Assembly (NCBI RefSeq): GCF_000499845.2
Contig: NC_023759.2
Span: forward strand, 40,922,672 to 40,986,671
DNA: 64,000 nt
From: Phaseolus vulgaris
Taxonomy: Eukaryota; Streptophyta; Magnoliopsida; Fabales; Fabaceae
Reading direction: 5' to 3'
Below the pieces are notes generated by a model. That model saw only the letters and a program-made list of their open reading frames with translations. It was not told where the DNA came from and did no database searches. Below are positions 1-11,639 of this stretch, piece by piece (the stretch's first letter is position 1; every line of letters starts with the position of its first letter). The translations under genes were made by a program, and so were the position numbers.

Positions 1-1497
1 GGACAGCTTTTTCACATTACCTTTCATTCCAGGATTATATCCTAAACCATTTTTATTGAAAACAACATTATGTGAACCTAATAAGGTTTCAAGATTTTCT
101 CTTCCCTTAGTGAAATTTGAAAGTGTTTTTAACAAATACTCAACCTGTTTTTCCAACTTTTTGCAATTATCACAAGTTTTAATTGATGCATGCAAACATG
201 TCAATTCAAGACTAATTAATTCAGTTTTAGCTTTGTGCAGTTCTTCTTCAAGAACTTTAACCTTTGGTTCAAGTACCCTATTTACTCTATTCAATCTGTT
301 GCACATTATAGCCAACCTGTTTGCTTCATCATGTGTTTCCTTAAAGGCTAATAGCAGTTGATCATAGTTTTCAGAATCAGTGGAGAAATTACTTACTGAA
401 TCAGAGTTGGATCCCTCATCATTCACCATGAAGCAAAGATTTGCTTCTTCACTTTCAGTTGAAGAATTACTAGATGAGGATACATCATTTTCTTCCCATG
501 AGATATATGCTCTTCTACCTTTCCCTTTATCACTCCTCTTGCTTGCTGATTTTTCTTTACTTTGATTGTTTGGACAATAAGCTTTTATATGACCTGGTTT
601 ACCACATCCAAAGCACGTGTAATTGGAAGAATTTAAATCAATAGGTTGTTTGGAATACCTCTTTCTTTGCTGAGTTCTGTCACGGTTTTTCTTTCTAAGA
701 AATCTGCTGAATTTTCTGGTGAGCAGACTCACAGTCTCATCATGTTCTGGATCACCTTCTTCCTCACTTGTATCATGTTCTATGGTAGTTTTCAGAGCAA
801 TTCCTTTGGCCTTCTTCTCCACTGTTTCTTGTTCTTTCAATCTTTTCAGCTCAATTTCATGTTCTATCAGCTTTCCAAAAAATGCAGCAGTGGACATCTT
901 GGATAAATCTCTGGATTCTGAGATTGCTGTTACCTTAGGCTGCCAGCTCCTATCAAGACATTTTAGTACCTTTATGTTAAGCTCTTCCTTGTCAAAGACT
1001 TTACCAAGGCCAGTGAGGTGATTTACAATGTGTGTAAATCGTTTCTGCACATCTGCAATACTTTCTTCAGATTGCATTCTGAACAGCTCGTACTCCTGAA
1101 TTAGTGAGTGCTTCCTTGCCCGTTTCACATCATCAGTTCCTTCATGAGTCACCTCTAGTACATCCCACATCTCCTTTGCTGAGTTACATTGAGAGACTCT
1201 AAAGAACTCATCCATATTCAGTGCAGAGGTGATAATATTCTTGGCTAAAGAGTCATATTGGGCCTTCTTCTTCTCAGTTTCACTCCATTCAGACCAAGGC
1301 TTCTTTATTGTTTCATCTTTGACAACCTGCATAGGTATAAAAGGTCCACTGACCACTGCATCCCAGATTCCAATGTCAATAGATTCCATAAAGATCTTCA
1401 TCCTGATTTTCCAGAAAGCATAGTTAACACCACCAAACATAGAAGGTCTATTAATAGACGCACCTTCAGCAAAAGGCATTTTAAACTCAGACATCAT
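1..1497 (-). CDS. Ty1/copia retrotransposon gag (5' part of gag-pol), runs off the window edge
   Basis: Reading the minus strand from 1497 gives an open frame of 499 codons with no stop down to base 1, so the polyprotein continues outside the window. The start is the first of two adjacent ATGs (1497, 1494), about 30 bases after the primer site. The N-terminal third has the copia gag pattern (FGGVNYAFWKIRM near residue 22) and an acidic, helical middle. A CCHC zinc knuckle, CFGCGKPGHIKAYC, lies at 574-615 (about residues 295-308); such knuckles bind the element's RNA during particle assembly. A second helical, coiled-coil-like stretch follows. The frame is fully open and sits next to a complete LTR, so the copy may be fairly young. 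The long LTR would fit the SIRE/Maximus lineage, but this is inference. Confidence 0.93.
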   Translation of the reverse strand, partial: MMSEFKMPFAEGASINRPSMFGGVNYAFWKIRMKIFMESIDIGIWDAVVSGPFIPMQVVKDETIKKPWSEWSETEKKKAQYDSLAKNIITSALNMDEFFRVSQCNSAKEMWDVLEVTHEGTDDVKRARKHSLIQEYELFRMQSEESIADVQKRFTHIVNHLTGLGKVFDKEELNIKVLKCLDRSWQPKVTAISESRDLSKMSTAAFFGKLIEHEIELKRLKEQETVEKKAKGIALKTTIEHDTSEEEGDPEHDETVSLLTRKFSRFLRKKNRDRTQQRKRYSKQPIDLNSSNYTCFGCGKPGHIKAYCPNNQSKEKSASKRSDKGKGRRAYISWEENDVSSSSNSSTESEEANLCFMVNDEGSNSDSVSNFSTDSENYDQLLLAFKETHDEANRLAIMCNRLNRVNRVLEPKVKVLEEELHKAKTELISLELTCLHASIKTCDNCKKLEKQVEYLLKTLSNFTKGRENLETLLGSHNVVFNKNGLGYNPGMKGNVKKLS

Positions 1498-1526
1498 ACA
1501 CACACTTGAGCAAAATACAAGCCCTA

Positions 1527-1539
1527 GCTCTTGATACCA
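1527..1539 (-). other. Primer binding site of the copia element
   Basis: The minus strand reads TGGTATCAAGAGC two bases inside the LTR edge. This is close to the plant initiator-methionine tRNA primer site (TGGTATCAGAGC) used by most copia elements, with one inserted A. It fixes the element's orientation and the inner end of the 5' LTR. Confidence 0.85.
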
Positions 1540-1541
1540 AT

Positions 1542-3129
1542 TGTTGGGTCTATTAGTGTCTAAGTTCAAGAGGGGAGGGGTGAATTGAGCTTAAAAAATT
1601 TTCGCAAGAACACACAATTTTTCAGTATTCCAGTGGCAAAAAGAACAGATTGTTTTTACATGAAACATATTGATTCTTCAGAGCAGTCTTGGGACAATTT
1701 GAATTTATTCAATGTAAAATTGTGATCAACAGAGAATTATAACAAAATCAGATCAGCTTAATATTGTGAGGATGTAGAATACAACTATGCTTGGAAATCA
1801 ACCAAAAATACTCAACACAAGGTTTTTAGAGGAAAGATCCTTTCTCAGGTTTTAATGAATGGACAGTTTGTTCACAAAACACTTAAACCATTATATGCAG
1901 CAACCTTGTTTATAATCAGAAAACTTTAACAAATCAGGAAGAACAGTTTTCACTTAAACCCAGAATTAACAGATTCAATTTCAAAAGAACAGATTTAGTT
2001 CTTGACAGAATTAAGCAAAAACCAGAAATGAGTGCAGGGATGAGAATACAAGGTACACACGTTTTTATACTGGTTCACTCATACAGAGCTACATCCAGTC
2101 TCACCTTACCCCAAGGTGGAATTCACTAAAAACAATACCAATCACTTACAAAACCAACAGTTCTTGAACACTACAAGAACAACACACACAATGCTGAAAA
2201 AACCCTATTTCAGCACACCTTGCACTCCAAGAAACCCTATCAAGGAGTGACTAACACTTACACCTTTACACAACAGCATAAAGGAAAGATTACACCTGAA
2301 AAGAAGATGCAAGAACTCAAAACCAGTAGTTCAATTTGCTGCAGAACTGCACCAGCACCTTCACCAAGATCAAAGGTTTCCTAGAACAAGCACACTTGAA
2401 AATCTCTTTGGAAAACCTTTCAAAAACTCTTTCAATCCTTCTTCTCACATGGAAATTGTTTGATCTCTGTCAAAAAAGTAATTCCTCAGCACTAATTCAT
2501 GTGAGAGAGACTTTTCTTTATATAGAAAACAGTTTCTAACTTCTTTTCAAAAAACAGTTGAAAAGCAGTTATGAAAACAACAGATTCATTTTTGAATTTA
2601 ACAGATTTATTTTGTGAAAACTGCCAACTCAGCTAACAGAAATAACTGTCTGAGTTGTACCTTTGGTGCCCTAACTAACTTGTGAAAAACCTTTCAGCAG
2701 ACCAAAGAATAAACCTGTTCTTTCACAGTAAAACAGATTAAAGTATAACAAACAGGTCAGCTCAGCTTAACTGAAATAACGAACTGAGCTTTCCCTTGGT
2801 GCCCTAACAGAAATTTAGAAAATCCTTTTAACAGAGAAGAAATAAACAGATTCTTTCTCCATAAAACAGATTTATTTGTGTACTGATTTAAAACTTTTAA
2901 AATCATTTTAAAAGGCTTTTCAAAAACCATTTAACCACATCATGTGCTTGATCTAGACTTGGTTAGGCATCTAGGATAGGTTATACAGCAAAAGACAATC
3001 ATACACACTTACAAGCCTAATTACAAATGAATCCAAAAACCTATTACAATCTTCAAAGCACTCAAGCCATTTTCTTCATCAAACACACATCAAGCCTTGG
3101 TAGGGAAGAAGCTTCCTCCAGCTTCAACA
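1542..3129 (-). mobile_element. 5' LTR of the minus-strand copia element (about 1,588 bp)
   Basis: The LTR starts TGTTG at 1542 and ends CAACA at 3129 on the plus strand, a 5-bp inverted terminal repeat of TG..CA type. The inner edge abuts the primer site. The outer edge abuts Ty3/gypsy pol sequence that begins at once at 3130. The partner 3' LTR lies outside the window, so neither LTR divergence nor target duplication can be measured. The first five outer bases (AATAG, 3130-3134) should be the target duplication. Short open frames inside it are not genes. Confidence 0.85.
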
Positions 3130-5230
3130 AATAGATCGTTCTAAAATGAAGGTTGTACTTCAGTGGGAACATCGTAAAACTGTTATAGAAATTAGAAGCT
3201 TTGTGGGGTTAACAGGATATTGTAGAAGATTTTCTAAAATAGTAGCTCCTTTAACCCAATTGACTTGAAAGGATCATCCTTTTGCATGGACTGAACAATG
3301 TGAGAGAAACTTTGAAGAGTTGAAAATAAGGTTTACTAACGCTCTTGTATTGACAATCCTCGATACCAATCAGTCTTTTGAAGTTTTCTGTGATGCTTCC
3401 TATCAGGGATTGGGTTGCAAAATAAGAAAGTTGTTGCCTACGTTTCTCGTTAGTTAAAGGTGCATGAAAGAAATTATCAAACTCATGATCTAGAATTGGC
3501 AATAATTGTCTTTGCTTTAAAAATATGGAGACATTTTCCTTATGAATTTAGTTTTAATGTGTTCAGTGATTGTAAAAGTTTGAAGTATTTGTTTTATCAA
3601 AAGGAGCTTAATATGAGGCAGAAGAGGTGGATTGAATTTTTGAAAGACTAACAATTTCCAGCTAATATACCATCCTAGAAAGACAAATGTTATTGCAGCA
3701 ACATGTCGTTGCTTATGATTAGAGAGTTAGCATTGATTGAAGATTTCAGGAGTATGAATTTGGAGGTTTCCATGTCTTTAAATTGCATTAGTTGTAATAC
3801 ACTTGTTATAACTAATTAATTTCTAGAGAAGGTGAAGGAGAAGTAGTTGGAAGATTCAAAATTGAAGAACTTCATAGGCTTATTAAATATTGACAAATCT
3901 AAAGAGTTCTCTTTAGGAGTGGATGGTATTTTGATATTCAAAAATAGAATATGCATACCAAAGGATAATGAACTATAGCAAACAGTGTCATCTGAAGGTC
4001 ATAAAAGCAAACTCAATTTACATCCATGAATGACTAAGATGTATCAAGATCTCAAAAAGTCTTATTGGTGGCATGGCATGAAGAATGATGTAGCCAAGTC
4101 AGAAATCAAAGATTGAACATCAACGAATTGGAGGCATATTAACTCAGTTAGACATTCCAATGTGAGAGTGGGACAATATTTCAATGGATTTTGTTACCCA
4201 CTTATCATGTACTTTGCAGAAGCATGACTCTGTTTGGGTCATAATGGAGGGGTTGACAAAGACGACACACTTCCTACCTATAAATTTGAGAATCTCTATG
4301 CGGAAGTTGGCCCAAATTTACATAGATGAAATAGTCAGATTGCATGGTGTACTCTCCAGCATAATATCATATAGAGATCCCAAATTCACCTCCAGATTTT
4401 TAGCAAACACTTCAAGAAGCTTTGAGGACTAAACTCATACTTAGTTCAGCATACCATCCTCAGACTAATGAACAATCAGAGAGAATTATCCTGTCCTTAG
4501 AGGATTTTCTTAGGACTTGTGTGTTAGATCATTTGGGAAATTGGGATGAAATTCTACCTTTGGTAGAGTTCACTAACAATAACAGTTACTGAGCTAGCAG
4601 AGGAATGACTCCTTTCGAAGCATTGTATGGAAGAAAGTGCAGGACACCTTTGTGTTGGTTTCAAGATGGTGAAAGTGTGTTAATTGGACCAAAATTAATA
4701 CAAAAAACCAATAAGAAGGTCAAAACGATTCAGGAAAGATTGAAAACATCTCTTAGTAGGAAAAAATCTTATGCAGATCAAAGAAGAAGACCTTTAGAAT
4801 TCTCTATGTGTGAGCATGTCTTTTTGAGAGTTACACCGTTCACTAGTGTAGGAAAAGCACTCAAATCCAAGAAGTTGACTCCTAAGTTCATAGGACCTTA
4901 TCAAATTCTCAGGAGAATGGGTCATACGGCTTATGAAGTTGCTTTGCCTCCTCCCTTAGCTAACATTCACAATATTTTCCATGTATCCCAACTAAGAAAG
5001 TACATATCTCATCCTAGCCACATTCTAGAGTATGATTCAATCCAGGTGAAAGAAAATTTGTGGTTTGAAGTGAAGCCAATCAGAATTTTAGATTCACAAG
5101 TGAAACAACTCCGTGGAAGAAGTATTCCATGGTGAAAGTATTGTGGGATCTCATCTTTGAAGATTCCACTTGGGAAATTGAAGAGGAGATACAAGCATCA
5201 TACTCTAATCTCTTTATTCATAAGTTCATT
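3130..5230 (+). pseudogene. Ty3/gypsy pol remnant: RT end, RNase H, integrase, C-terminal domain
   Basis: Translated pieces in shifting frames follow the order of a gypsy polyprotein. First is the RT-RNase H link (RSFVGLTGYCRRFSKIVAPL, 3200-3265). RNase H is at 3380-3650 (FEVFCDAS; ETHDLELA-like block read as HERNYQTHDLELA). Integrase core pieces are at 4180-4430 (DSVWVIMEGLTKTTHFLPI) and 4600-4650 (MTPFEALYGRKCRTPL). A chromovirus-like C-terminal part is at 4850-5210 (PKFIGPYQILRRMGHTAYEV, then NIFHVSQLRKY). Several stops and frameshifts separate them, so the copy is dead. The left half of pol is missing because the copia LTR interrupts it at 3129/3130; the rest presumably lies beyond the copia element to the left. 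Confidence 0.92.
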
Positions 5231-6480
5231 TTCAAGGACAAATTTGTTAAACCAACACCCCCCCCCCCCTCCATGCACGGTTCCTTTTTCTTTCTTCCCT
5301 CTCTCTCTCTTCTCTCTTCATTTCTCATTCCATACATAATCTATTTAGAATCTGATTGCACCACGTTGTAGTTGAGGAGTTAAGGAACATTTCTACCCGA
5401 TCATATTTTAAAACAGAGTAAGTTCATTTTTACTCTAAAGATCCCTTATTCAATGTTTTTCTCTATGATTTAGTTATCAATCTTAGTGGGGTCAGTTGAG
5501 AAAAGTGGTCCTCTCAACTTATTTTACTATATACTGAATTTTTGTTTTGTTTGGATAACTTGCATTAGACCCTTAAATCTTGAAGCTTATCCAAACTGAT
5601 AGGATAAAATTCTAGAAGTTTCTTGGAAAACAAGCAATTAAGGTAAGGAAAGTTAACTTTATTTTTTTAATAGTACCATAGGCCAAAAGATCTGAATGTG
5701 AACGGGACGTGGTTCCAATATTCAATTTATCTTGCAGGGATGTTGTTTGTTTATATATTATTTGAAACTTGTAGAAATATTATATTTTTATGGTTTAGTA
5801 TTTAAGTGTTTTTTTTTTGTTAAATAAGATTTTGGATGTTGTGGATTGCATTTTGAATGATATTGTATGATAAAAATGGTATGAAATTGAATTCAGACAT
5901 TTGAGATAATGTATGGACAGATGTTTGTTAGTGTATTAAGTATTGATGTCTATGTGGTAACAAAGATCTCTGAGTTTCACTAATGATCTAAGTCACAAAG
6001 ACTAAGATATCAGGTGGTGAAAAACTGATTGAGGAGTTCATGCACACGGTGACATACGAGATACACGACTTGAATTGTATGGAACTTACCTTGATCCTTA
6101 CTCTTGGATTCGCTGGTAATCTTTGAATCAGGTGCTAGTTTTTTGTAGGACTGACTTAATACGGGTCTTCTGGAAACTGTTAGTTGTTATATGTTTGTTG
6201 AATATCCTGGATGTGTAGATCCATGTGAGATCTATGTGATCGTTTTATGTTGGGATTTGAAGAAGATTGAATAATTGAGAAATTAATTGTTTTTCTCTTT
6301 TTGATTGAATTGTGTATATTATAAAATTTTATTCTTACTAGCTCACCCTTGTTTTTCTTGTTGTGTTGTGAATTGCGATGACTGTATTATGTACACGAGC
6401 AGATAAAATTTGTATTGTAATAATTATATATTATTTTCTCGGGTTGTTAGAGCGTATGACTAACAACTGAAGTTATTATC
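5231..6480 (+). mobile_element. Probable 3' untranslated region and LTR of the gypsy remnant
   Basis: No gene is visible. The stretch directly follows the gypsy pol end and includes a C13-like run (about 5259-5271), pyrimidine-rich tracts, and a block near 6330-6360 (TACTAGCTCACCCTTGTTTT) of the kind seen in plant gypsy LTR 3' ends. No second LTR is present for comparison, so the borders are not resolved. The assignment rests mainly on position. Confidence 0.45.
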
Positions 6481-7687
6481 ATTTCATTCCAGATTGAAAA
6501 TGATTGTGAAACTCTCTTATCAATCTTACGTTATAATGGCCATACACTAAAAAAAACTTATGGCTGTGGTTCATTTATTAGGTTATGATTCATTTTTGAC
6601 AAACATAGGGTGACCTGATTCCCTTTTTCTATCAAAATATCCAATAAGCAAGATATTTGAGATATGGAGAGTTACAGGTTCCAAATACACAAAAGCATTG
6701 GCGTTCCGTGGTTCTGCTTTTGCGTTGTTATTTGAAGACTCTACTCACATGGGGGCCGAAAAGACAACGCTTCTCCAGTGTCTAACAGCACATGCCACTC
6801 ATTATCCACAAATCACATCTCCAAACAAAATAAAACCCACCACCCTTTCCCTCCAAATATGCATCTATCATTAATTGGTACCTTAGAAATGAAATTTTAT
6901 TAGTTTCATTCCACAATTTCATTATTAAGGACCTGTTTGTGGGTACAATTCGCTTTTGCCAAAGCAAAAAAAATCCACTACACTGCTACCATTTAAAGTA
7001 TTTGCAGAAGGAAACAACCCAAGTATATCAGGAGCACAGCATCTTCTAGGCATACCATTATTGATTGGTCTAGCAACCCTTACTATTTTACTCAAAAAAG
7101 AAAAAAAATGACATACCAAACATGTTCCAAAGTAACCTCCTATCACTATTCAACTAGTATATACCTAGCTAGAATGTGTCATCCAGATGTTGGAAAAGGA
7201 TAAACTGTAAGAATATAATCCTTGGAAGGTTGAATTGACAAAGTTAAATTCGGATGAAACTGAATGGGACATTGGTTACAAACTGAAATGCATGTAACCT
7301 TTAATAATAGAAACTAAAAAGCTATCTACATTTACACTTTATAGAAAGAATTCTTACCCAACAACAACAACATGAATGACCTATTACAATGCAAAGAGCA
7401 TATCAAAATCAACCACCAAAGTATACACCGAAATTGGAACTAAAAATAACTTTCGCTATACTTTACAAACCAGTCCTAGTAAAACACATTAAGCAAAAGA
7501 AGAGAAAAGTTGAATTCACGAAGAGCCAGAAAGAATACATATATAACATAACCTTTCGGACTGGTTCGGTTAAAAATGCATGAACATTGATTTCACTGTA
7601 CCAAAATGCTCAAAAGTCAAAACCAAAAAACATGGTATAGTATTAATGTAAAAATGTTTCCATAAAATCAATGAATGCAAGAGTGAC
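6481..7687. other. Spacer including the 3' flank of the PRA1 gene
   Basis: No gene is recognised. The part from about 7330 to 7687 probably holds the PRA1 3' untranslated region. At about 6990-7110 the plus strand has a 40-codon open stretch with a hydrophobic end (LLGIPLLIGLATLTILLKK) preceded by a possible TTGCAG splice acceptor. It may be a stray exon fragment, but I cannot name a family. Confidence 0.5.
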
Positions 7688-8302
7688 CTATACTGAGGTG
7701 TACCCTCCCGTTCGTTTTGTAGGGGTACCCCCAACCACCGAAAGTAACCCACCATCGTAACCCTCGTGTTCATCCATGTATAAATCTTCACTGCTTCTAA
7801 AAGCAGCGTGCAACACCACCAGCGCAACCCCGACGACAATCGAAACCACCACGTTCACCCACACGCTGGTGAACACTAAGGCCACGACGGTCACCGCCGC
7901 AAGGGCTGCCGCCACAGCCCTATCGTCCACCGCGGAGCCGAACACCACTACCGGCTCGTCCCGGAAGAAGTAGAGAAAGAACCACGCGACCAGCGCCACC
8001 AAAAACACGATCATCGAGAGCGGGTGCCAGAGGAGACTGAGAAAGAGAACAAACAGCACCATCATGAAGTAGTTGACGCGGAAGTGGTTGAGGTTGCGTC
8101 TGACGCGCATGGTAGCTTCGGGGATGGAGTAGGGACGCGTGAAAGAGTAGAGCGCGAATACCTCTTCCCATGGTCTGCGCGTGGCAAACGCGGCGCGTGC
8201 GGATGTGGCGGCGCGTGTGATGAAGTAAGGGCCAGTGGTGGTGGATGATGAGGGCGAGGGGAAAGAACTGTAATGTGGCGCCGAGGAAGAGGTAGATGAC
8301 AT
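7688..8302 (-). CDS. PRA1 family protein (prenylated Rab acceptor), subgroup D/E-like
   Basis: Single-exon gene of 204 residues. PRA1 proteins are small four-helix membrane proteins of the ER, Golgi and endosomes that bind prenylated Rab GTPases and act in vesicle traffic. The N-terminus is Ser/Thr/Pro-rich (1-25). The PRA1 domain begins with RPWEEVF at 43-49, followed by the typical basic linker ([14 protein letters not shown], 65-78). Two hydrophobic pairs follow: 79-94 with 96-113, and about 128-145 with 148-167, separated by [16 protein letters not shown], the conserved PRA1 loop. The acidic tail ([13 protein letters not shown]) resembles trafficking signals of PRA1 members. Length and lack of introns fit plant PRA1 genes. 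The region is GC-rich compared with its surroundings, as expected for a live gene. The start is the only ATG upstream of the domain in frame. Subgroup placement is by memory of family patterns. Confidence 0.95.
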   Translation of the reverse strand: MSSTSSSAPHYSSFPSPSSSTTTGPYFITRAATSARAAFATRRPWEEVFALYSFTRPYSIPEATMRVRRNLNHFRVNYFMMVLFVLFLSLLWHPLSMIVFLVALVAWFFLYFFRDEPVVVFGSAVDDRAVAAALAAVTVVALVFTSVWVNVVVSIVVGVALVVLHAAFRSSEDLYMDEHEGYDGGLLSVVGGTPTKRTGGYTSV

Positions 8303-9056
8303 GGCATCTAAAATGATTAAAATCCGAAAGTTCGAAAGATTAACGTTAATCGGACGATGAAATTATAGATCCAGAGAGAGTATTGTGTTTTTTTGACGAT
8401 GAAGGAGAAGAAGATTGAGGGGAAAGTTTTACATGTGCGTGTGTTGCGTTGGACATGAACGGTGTCGTTTAGGTGTTGTTATAATAATAAAAAGGAAAGG
8501 ATGTGTTTGGCTGTCGTTTAGTTCATGATCAGCGATGCCAGCGAGTCCATGAAATCCCGTGGGGGCACTCGAGTGATGTGGGTCCCACGCAGCAGAAACA
8601 TGACAAGTTGACAACTAACCATCGGGTGTCTATGCATAATTGTGAGTATTATAGGATTTTTGTTTTTGTTTTTATCCTAAAACTATGAATCGGTCAAGTA
8701 AGAAAAGGAGCATTGTTTGGCGTTTTGGGGTTTTGACTGCGTGTTGGGTTCAGGTTGTGACAATTAGTTGGAAGCTACAACGCAGAATATGAAGATCTTC
8801 TCAATTGTTTTTCAGATGAAAGGAGAGAGATAGGTTTTTGAACACTTTTCAGAAATACTTAATTATATAAGAATTTATCATAATAGAACTAAGCAAAGGA
8901 ATCCATTGTTCATAGAACCACCAATATGAAAAAGGTAGATCTTCGGGTCGGGGACAATCCCAGAATTCGATATCGGATATCAATTGATCAATTACGAAAT
9001 GTGATAAGATGAAAAGGATAATGAGATTAGATTGTATGAAAAATTAAGTAATACAC
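8303..9056. other. Upstream region of the PRA1 gene
   Basis: No further gene is visible. The minus strand has a CTCTCT pyrimidine patch near 8370-8380, typical of plant promoters, and a TTATTATAA-like AT stretch near 8480-8495 that might serve as a TATA element. Both are weak calls. Short open frames here overlap the antisense of the promoter and look random. Confidence 0.4.
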
Positions 9057-9190
9057 TTTTAATTAAGATTATGCATATTATTTATGACTGAATAGTAACA
9101 AGATCTATTATAATTACTTTATATTTTAATTAAGATTATGCATATTATTTATGACTGAATAGTAACAAGATCTATTATAATTACTTTATA
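9057..9190. repeat. Perfect tandem duplication, 67 bp x 2
   Basis: The unit beginning TTTTAATTAAGATTATGCAT occurs at 9057-9123 and again at 9124-9190 without a visible mismatch. Exact identity suggests a recent duplication or an assembly artefact. It contains no gene. Confidence 0.95.
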
Positions 9191-9269
9191 TAGACACAAC
9201 ACACAAAATAAAGATTCTAATAATATTATTAGTCGGATAATCTTTTATAAATACATTTTTTTATAAAAA

Positions 9270-10080
9270 AAATTAAAATATGGTTTTTCGGTTAGGTTGG
9301 ACAATGTTGTTTTCAATACCATTTTAGAGACTGACAAGAAGATATTGATTGGTGAATTTCTTAAATAAGAAATTAGGGTAGGTGTTTGGAGTTGTGATAG
9401 TTTAAAAAGTCATGTCCCCAATGATTTTAACTTGGTTTTTTAAAGTTTAACTGAGATATTATTAAAAAGGATGTGGTGTTGGCGGTGAATGATTTCGCGA
9501 CCAACGGTAAATGGTCCAGGGAATCTAATGCGTCATTTTTATGCCTAATCCCAAAAGTTGTCAATCCTCAACAGCTCAACGAGTTTATACCCATTTCGTT
9601 ATTTGGTTGCTTATATAAAATTATTTCAAAAGCGTTGTTTTTACGTTTGAAGAAGATGATTAGCAAAGTTATTGACCTTAGATAGTCGACTTTTTTTGAA
9701 TGAAGGGATTTGCTGGATAGTGTGTTAGTAGCCAATGAGATTTTGGAAGAAGTAAAAAGTGAGAAGAAGAGTTGTGTTTTTTTCAAAGTTGATTATGAGA
9801 AGGCTTACGACTCAGTCAGTTGGGAGTTTATTTCTTATATGCTAGAAAGGTTAGGTTTCTGTGGTAAATGAATTTTTTGGATAAATGGTTGCTTAAAATA
9901 TGCTTCTGTGTCAGTGCTCGTGAATGAAAATCCTACTAAGGAATTTTTTCCTAAGAAGGGGCTACGTTAAGGTGATTCGTTAACTTCGATTTTGTTTCTT
10001 ATAGTGGCAGAAGGATTGGCAAGGGTCTCAAGATTGATAAGGTGATTCGTTAGCTCCAATTTTGTTTATATAGTTTTTCA
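9270..10080 (+). pseudogene. LINE (L1-type) reverse transcriptase remnant
   Basis: Pieces in changing frames match the L1-type plant LINE reverse transcriptase: a VWSCDSLKSHVPNDFN block near 9385-9425; LCLIPKVVNPQQLNEFIPIS at about 9540-9600; KIISKALFLRLKKMI; the catalytic-region block FKVDYEKAYDSVSWEF near 9783-9830; and GDSLTSILFLIVAEGLAR near 9970-10030. Stops and frameshifts interrupt it and neither the 5' endonuclease part nor the 3' end is present. A 30-bp stretch covering the GDSL..ILF motif is repeated 70 bp downstream (9968-9997 and 10038-10067, 27 of 30 matching). Confidence 0.9.
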
Positions 10081-10919
10081 GTGACCATACCAACTTAAGT
10101 GTGTAACTTCATTCAATATTATTCCGTGATATTTATACAAAGATATGAAAATAATATAAATTACTATTAGAAAATTATTAAATAAAAATTAATTTTAAAG
10201 ATAAAAAAATAAAAAATTATTATATTAATTAAATTAAATATTATTTTAAAGATTAAAAATATTATTAATATTTAAATTAGTTTTTATTATTAATAAATAA
10301 TTTCTAAATTAATATTTAACTACTAAAATTTTAGTTATTAGTCTTTATATTTATCATTTGTGAAATATTTAATATACTATTAATATTAAATTAAAAAAAA
10401 AATATTTATTGTATTTTAACTATAAAAGATATAAACAAATGAATCACATTAAATTCAACCCATACTTGTTAAGTTTTATAATTAAAATTTGGCATAATTA
10501 TTATATCTCTTATTAAATTTTTGTATATATAAATATTATAAATAGTTTATATATAAATAAATATTTAAAATCAAATAAACTAATATTTTAAAAGTTATAA
10601 ACAATGTTAAAATACATTAAAAGTTATAATAAAACATATAACTATATATTTGATATACATATAAAACATTACACTAATTAATATATATATATATATATAT
10701 TATAATCATGTGACACTTCTAAGTTGGCGTTGAATTATTAAAATATTTTAAAAATAAAATTTTATTATATGTCTGAAAAATAAGAACAAACACAAGATAT
10801 GATATGACAGTGGAATTGTGTTTTTAAAAATATTTGTTTTTCACAATCACATACGATGAATTCATATCTTAATTAACAAAATGAAAGATTTATAATTTTT
10901 GCAACTTTAGTTCTAACAA
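10081..10919. other. Very AT-rich spacer with a TA microsatellite
   Basis: No gene is seen. The sequence is almost pure A/T with many short self-complementary ATTAATATT-type words and a TA run of about 20 bp at 10681-10700. It resembles decayed MITE or subterminal transposon DNA, but no termini can be fixed. Confidence 0.6.
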
Positions 10920-11600
10920 TTCATCATTTGTGCAAATAACACGCAATATATAGAGATAAAGGAGAAGGTTTACATAATACTTTTATATTGGTTCATCTAT
11001 TGTAATAAACCATGTCTAGTTCTTGATTAATCAGTTCCACTAAGCATAATACCACTCTGAAGTATAGATGATTACTCTTTGATTAAGTCACTCCTAGCCA
11101 ACACTTCCTATTCTTGACATCAGGTAGTGTTGGTTCAACTAAGTATTCTTGACAGAAGTTACTCCTGATTTAACTAAGTATTCTTAACACAAGTCACTCT
11201 TCACTTAACCACTAAATATTTTTTTCACAATTCACTCATGGTTTAAGAATATTACAAAGTCTAAGTGATCAATAGATCACTGTCTTTTGCTCATTAAAGA
11301 GTGTAACATCTTTCAACATATACAAAGATTTAAATTTTCTCTACTAGTATATATGTTGTGGGAATGAACACATACAATGTTTTTAGAAAGCTTTAGGGTG
11401 CATAATACTTTTACATAGTTTCAACACTTGCAAATTGTGACTCACTTCTTTATTCTTCTCTTATTAGCATGTCTTCTTACATGCTTGAAAAAAGTTGTTG
11501 TTATATTCCCTTTTCTGCCTGTTGAGAAACTTTGCATGTGTTCTTCTTTTTTATATCGTCTGATGAACTTTTATGTTGAAAAGCATTAAATGCAAGACAT
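10920..11600. repeat. Possible decayed copia LTR
   Basis: A block with AAGGAGAAGGTTTACATAAT, TATATTGGTTCATC, and repeated 'AACTAAGTATTCTTGACA..AGTCACTC' phrases resembles the R-region part of the copia LTR at 2040-2110 (ACACGTTTTTATACTGGTTCACTC). No ends, primer site or duplication were found, so this is only a resemblance. No gene is seen here. Confidence 0.25.
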
Positions 11601-11639
11601 GCAATATTAATATCTCTTCTCTTCTTCTGATATGACCTA

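Noticed and set aside
646..1021. Plus-strand open frames of 86 and 100 residues
   Set aside because: They are antisense to the open gag frame of the copia element, which has a zinc knuckle and no stops.
6925..7146. Gene or exon with a hydrophobic end at 6990-7110
   Set aside because: A single short open stretch without family match or partner exons. It is mentioned in the spacer entry only.
7776..8307. Several open frames on both strands over the PRA1 gene
   Set aside because: GC-rich coding DNA gives long open frames in other phases. Only the 204-residue minus frame has family motifs.
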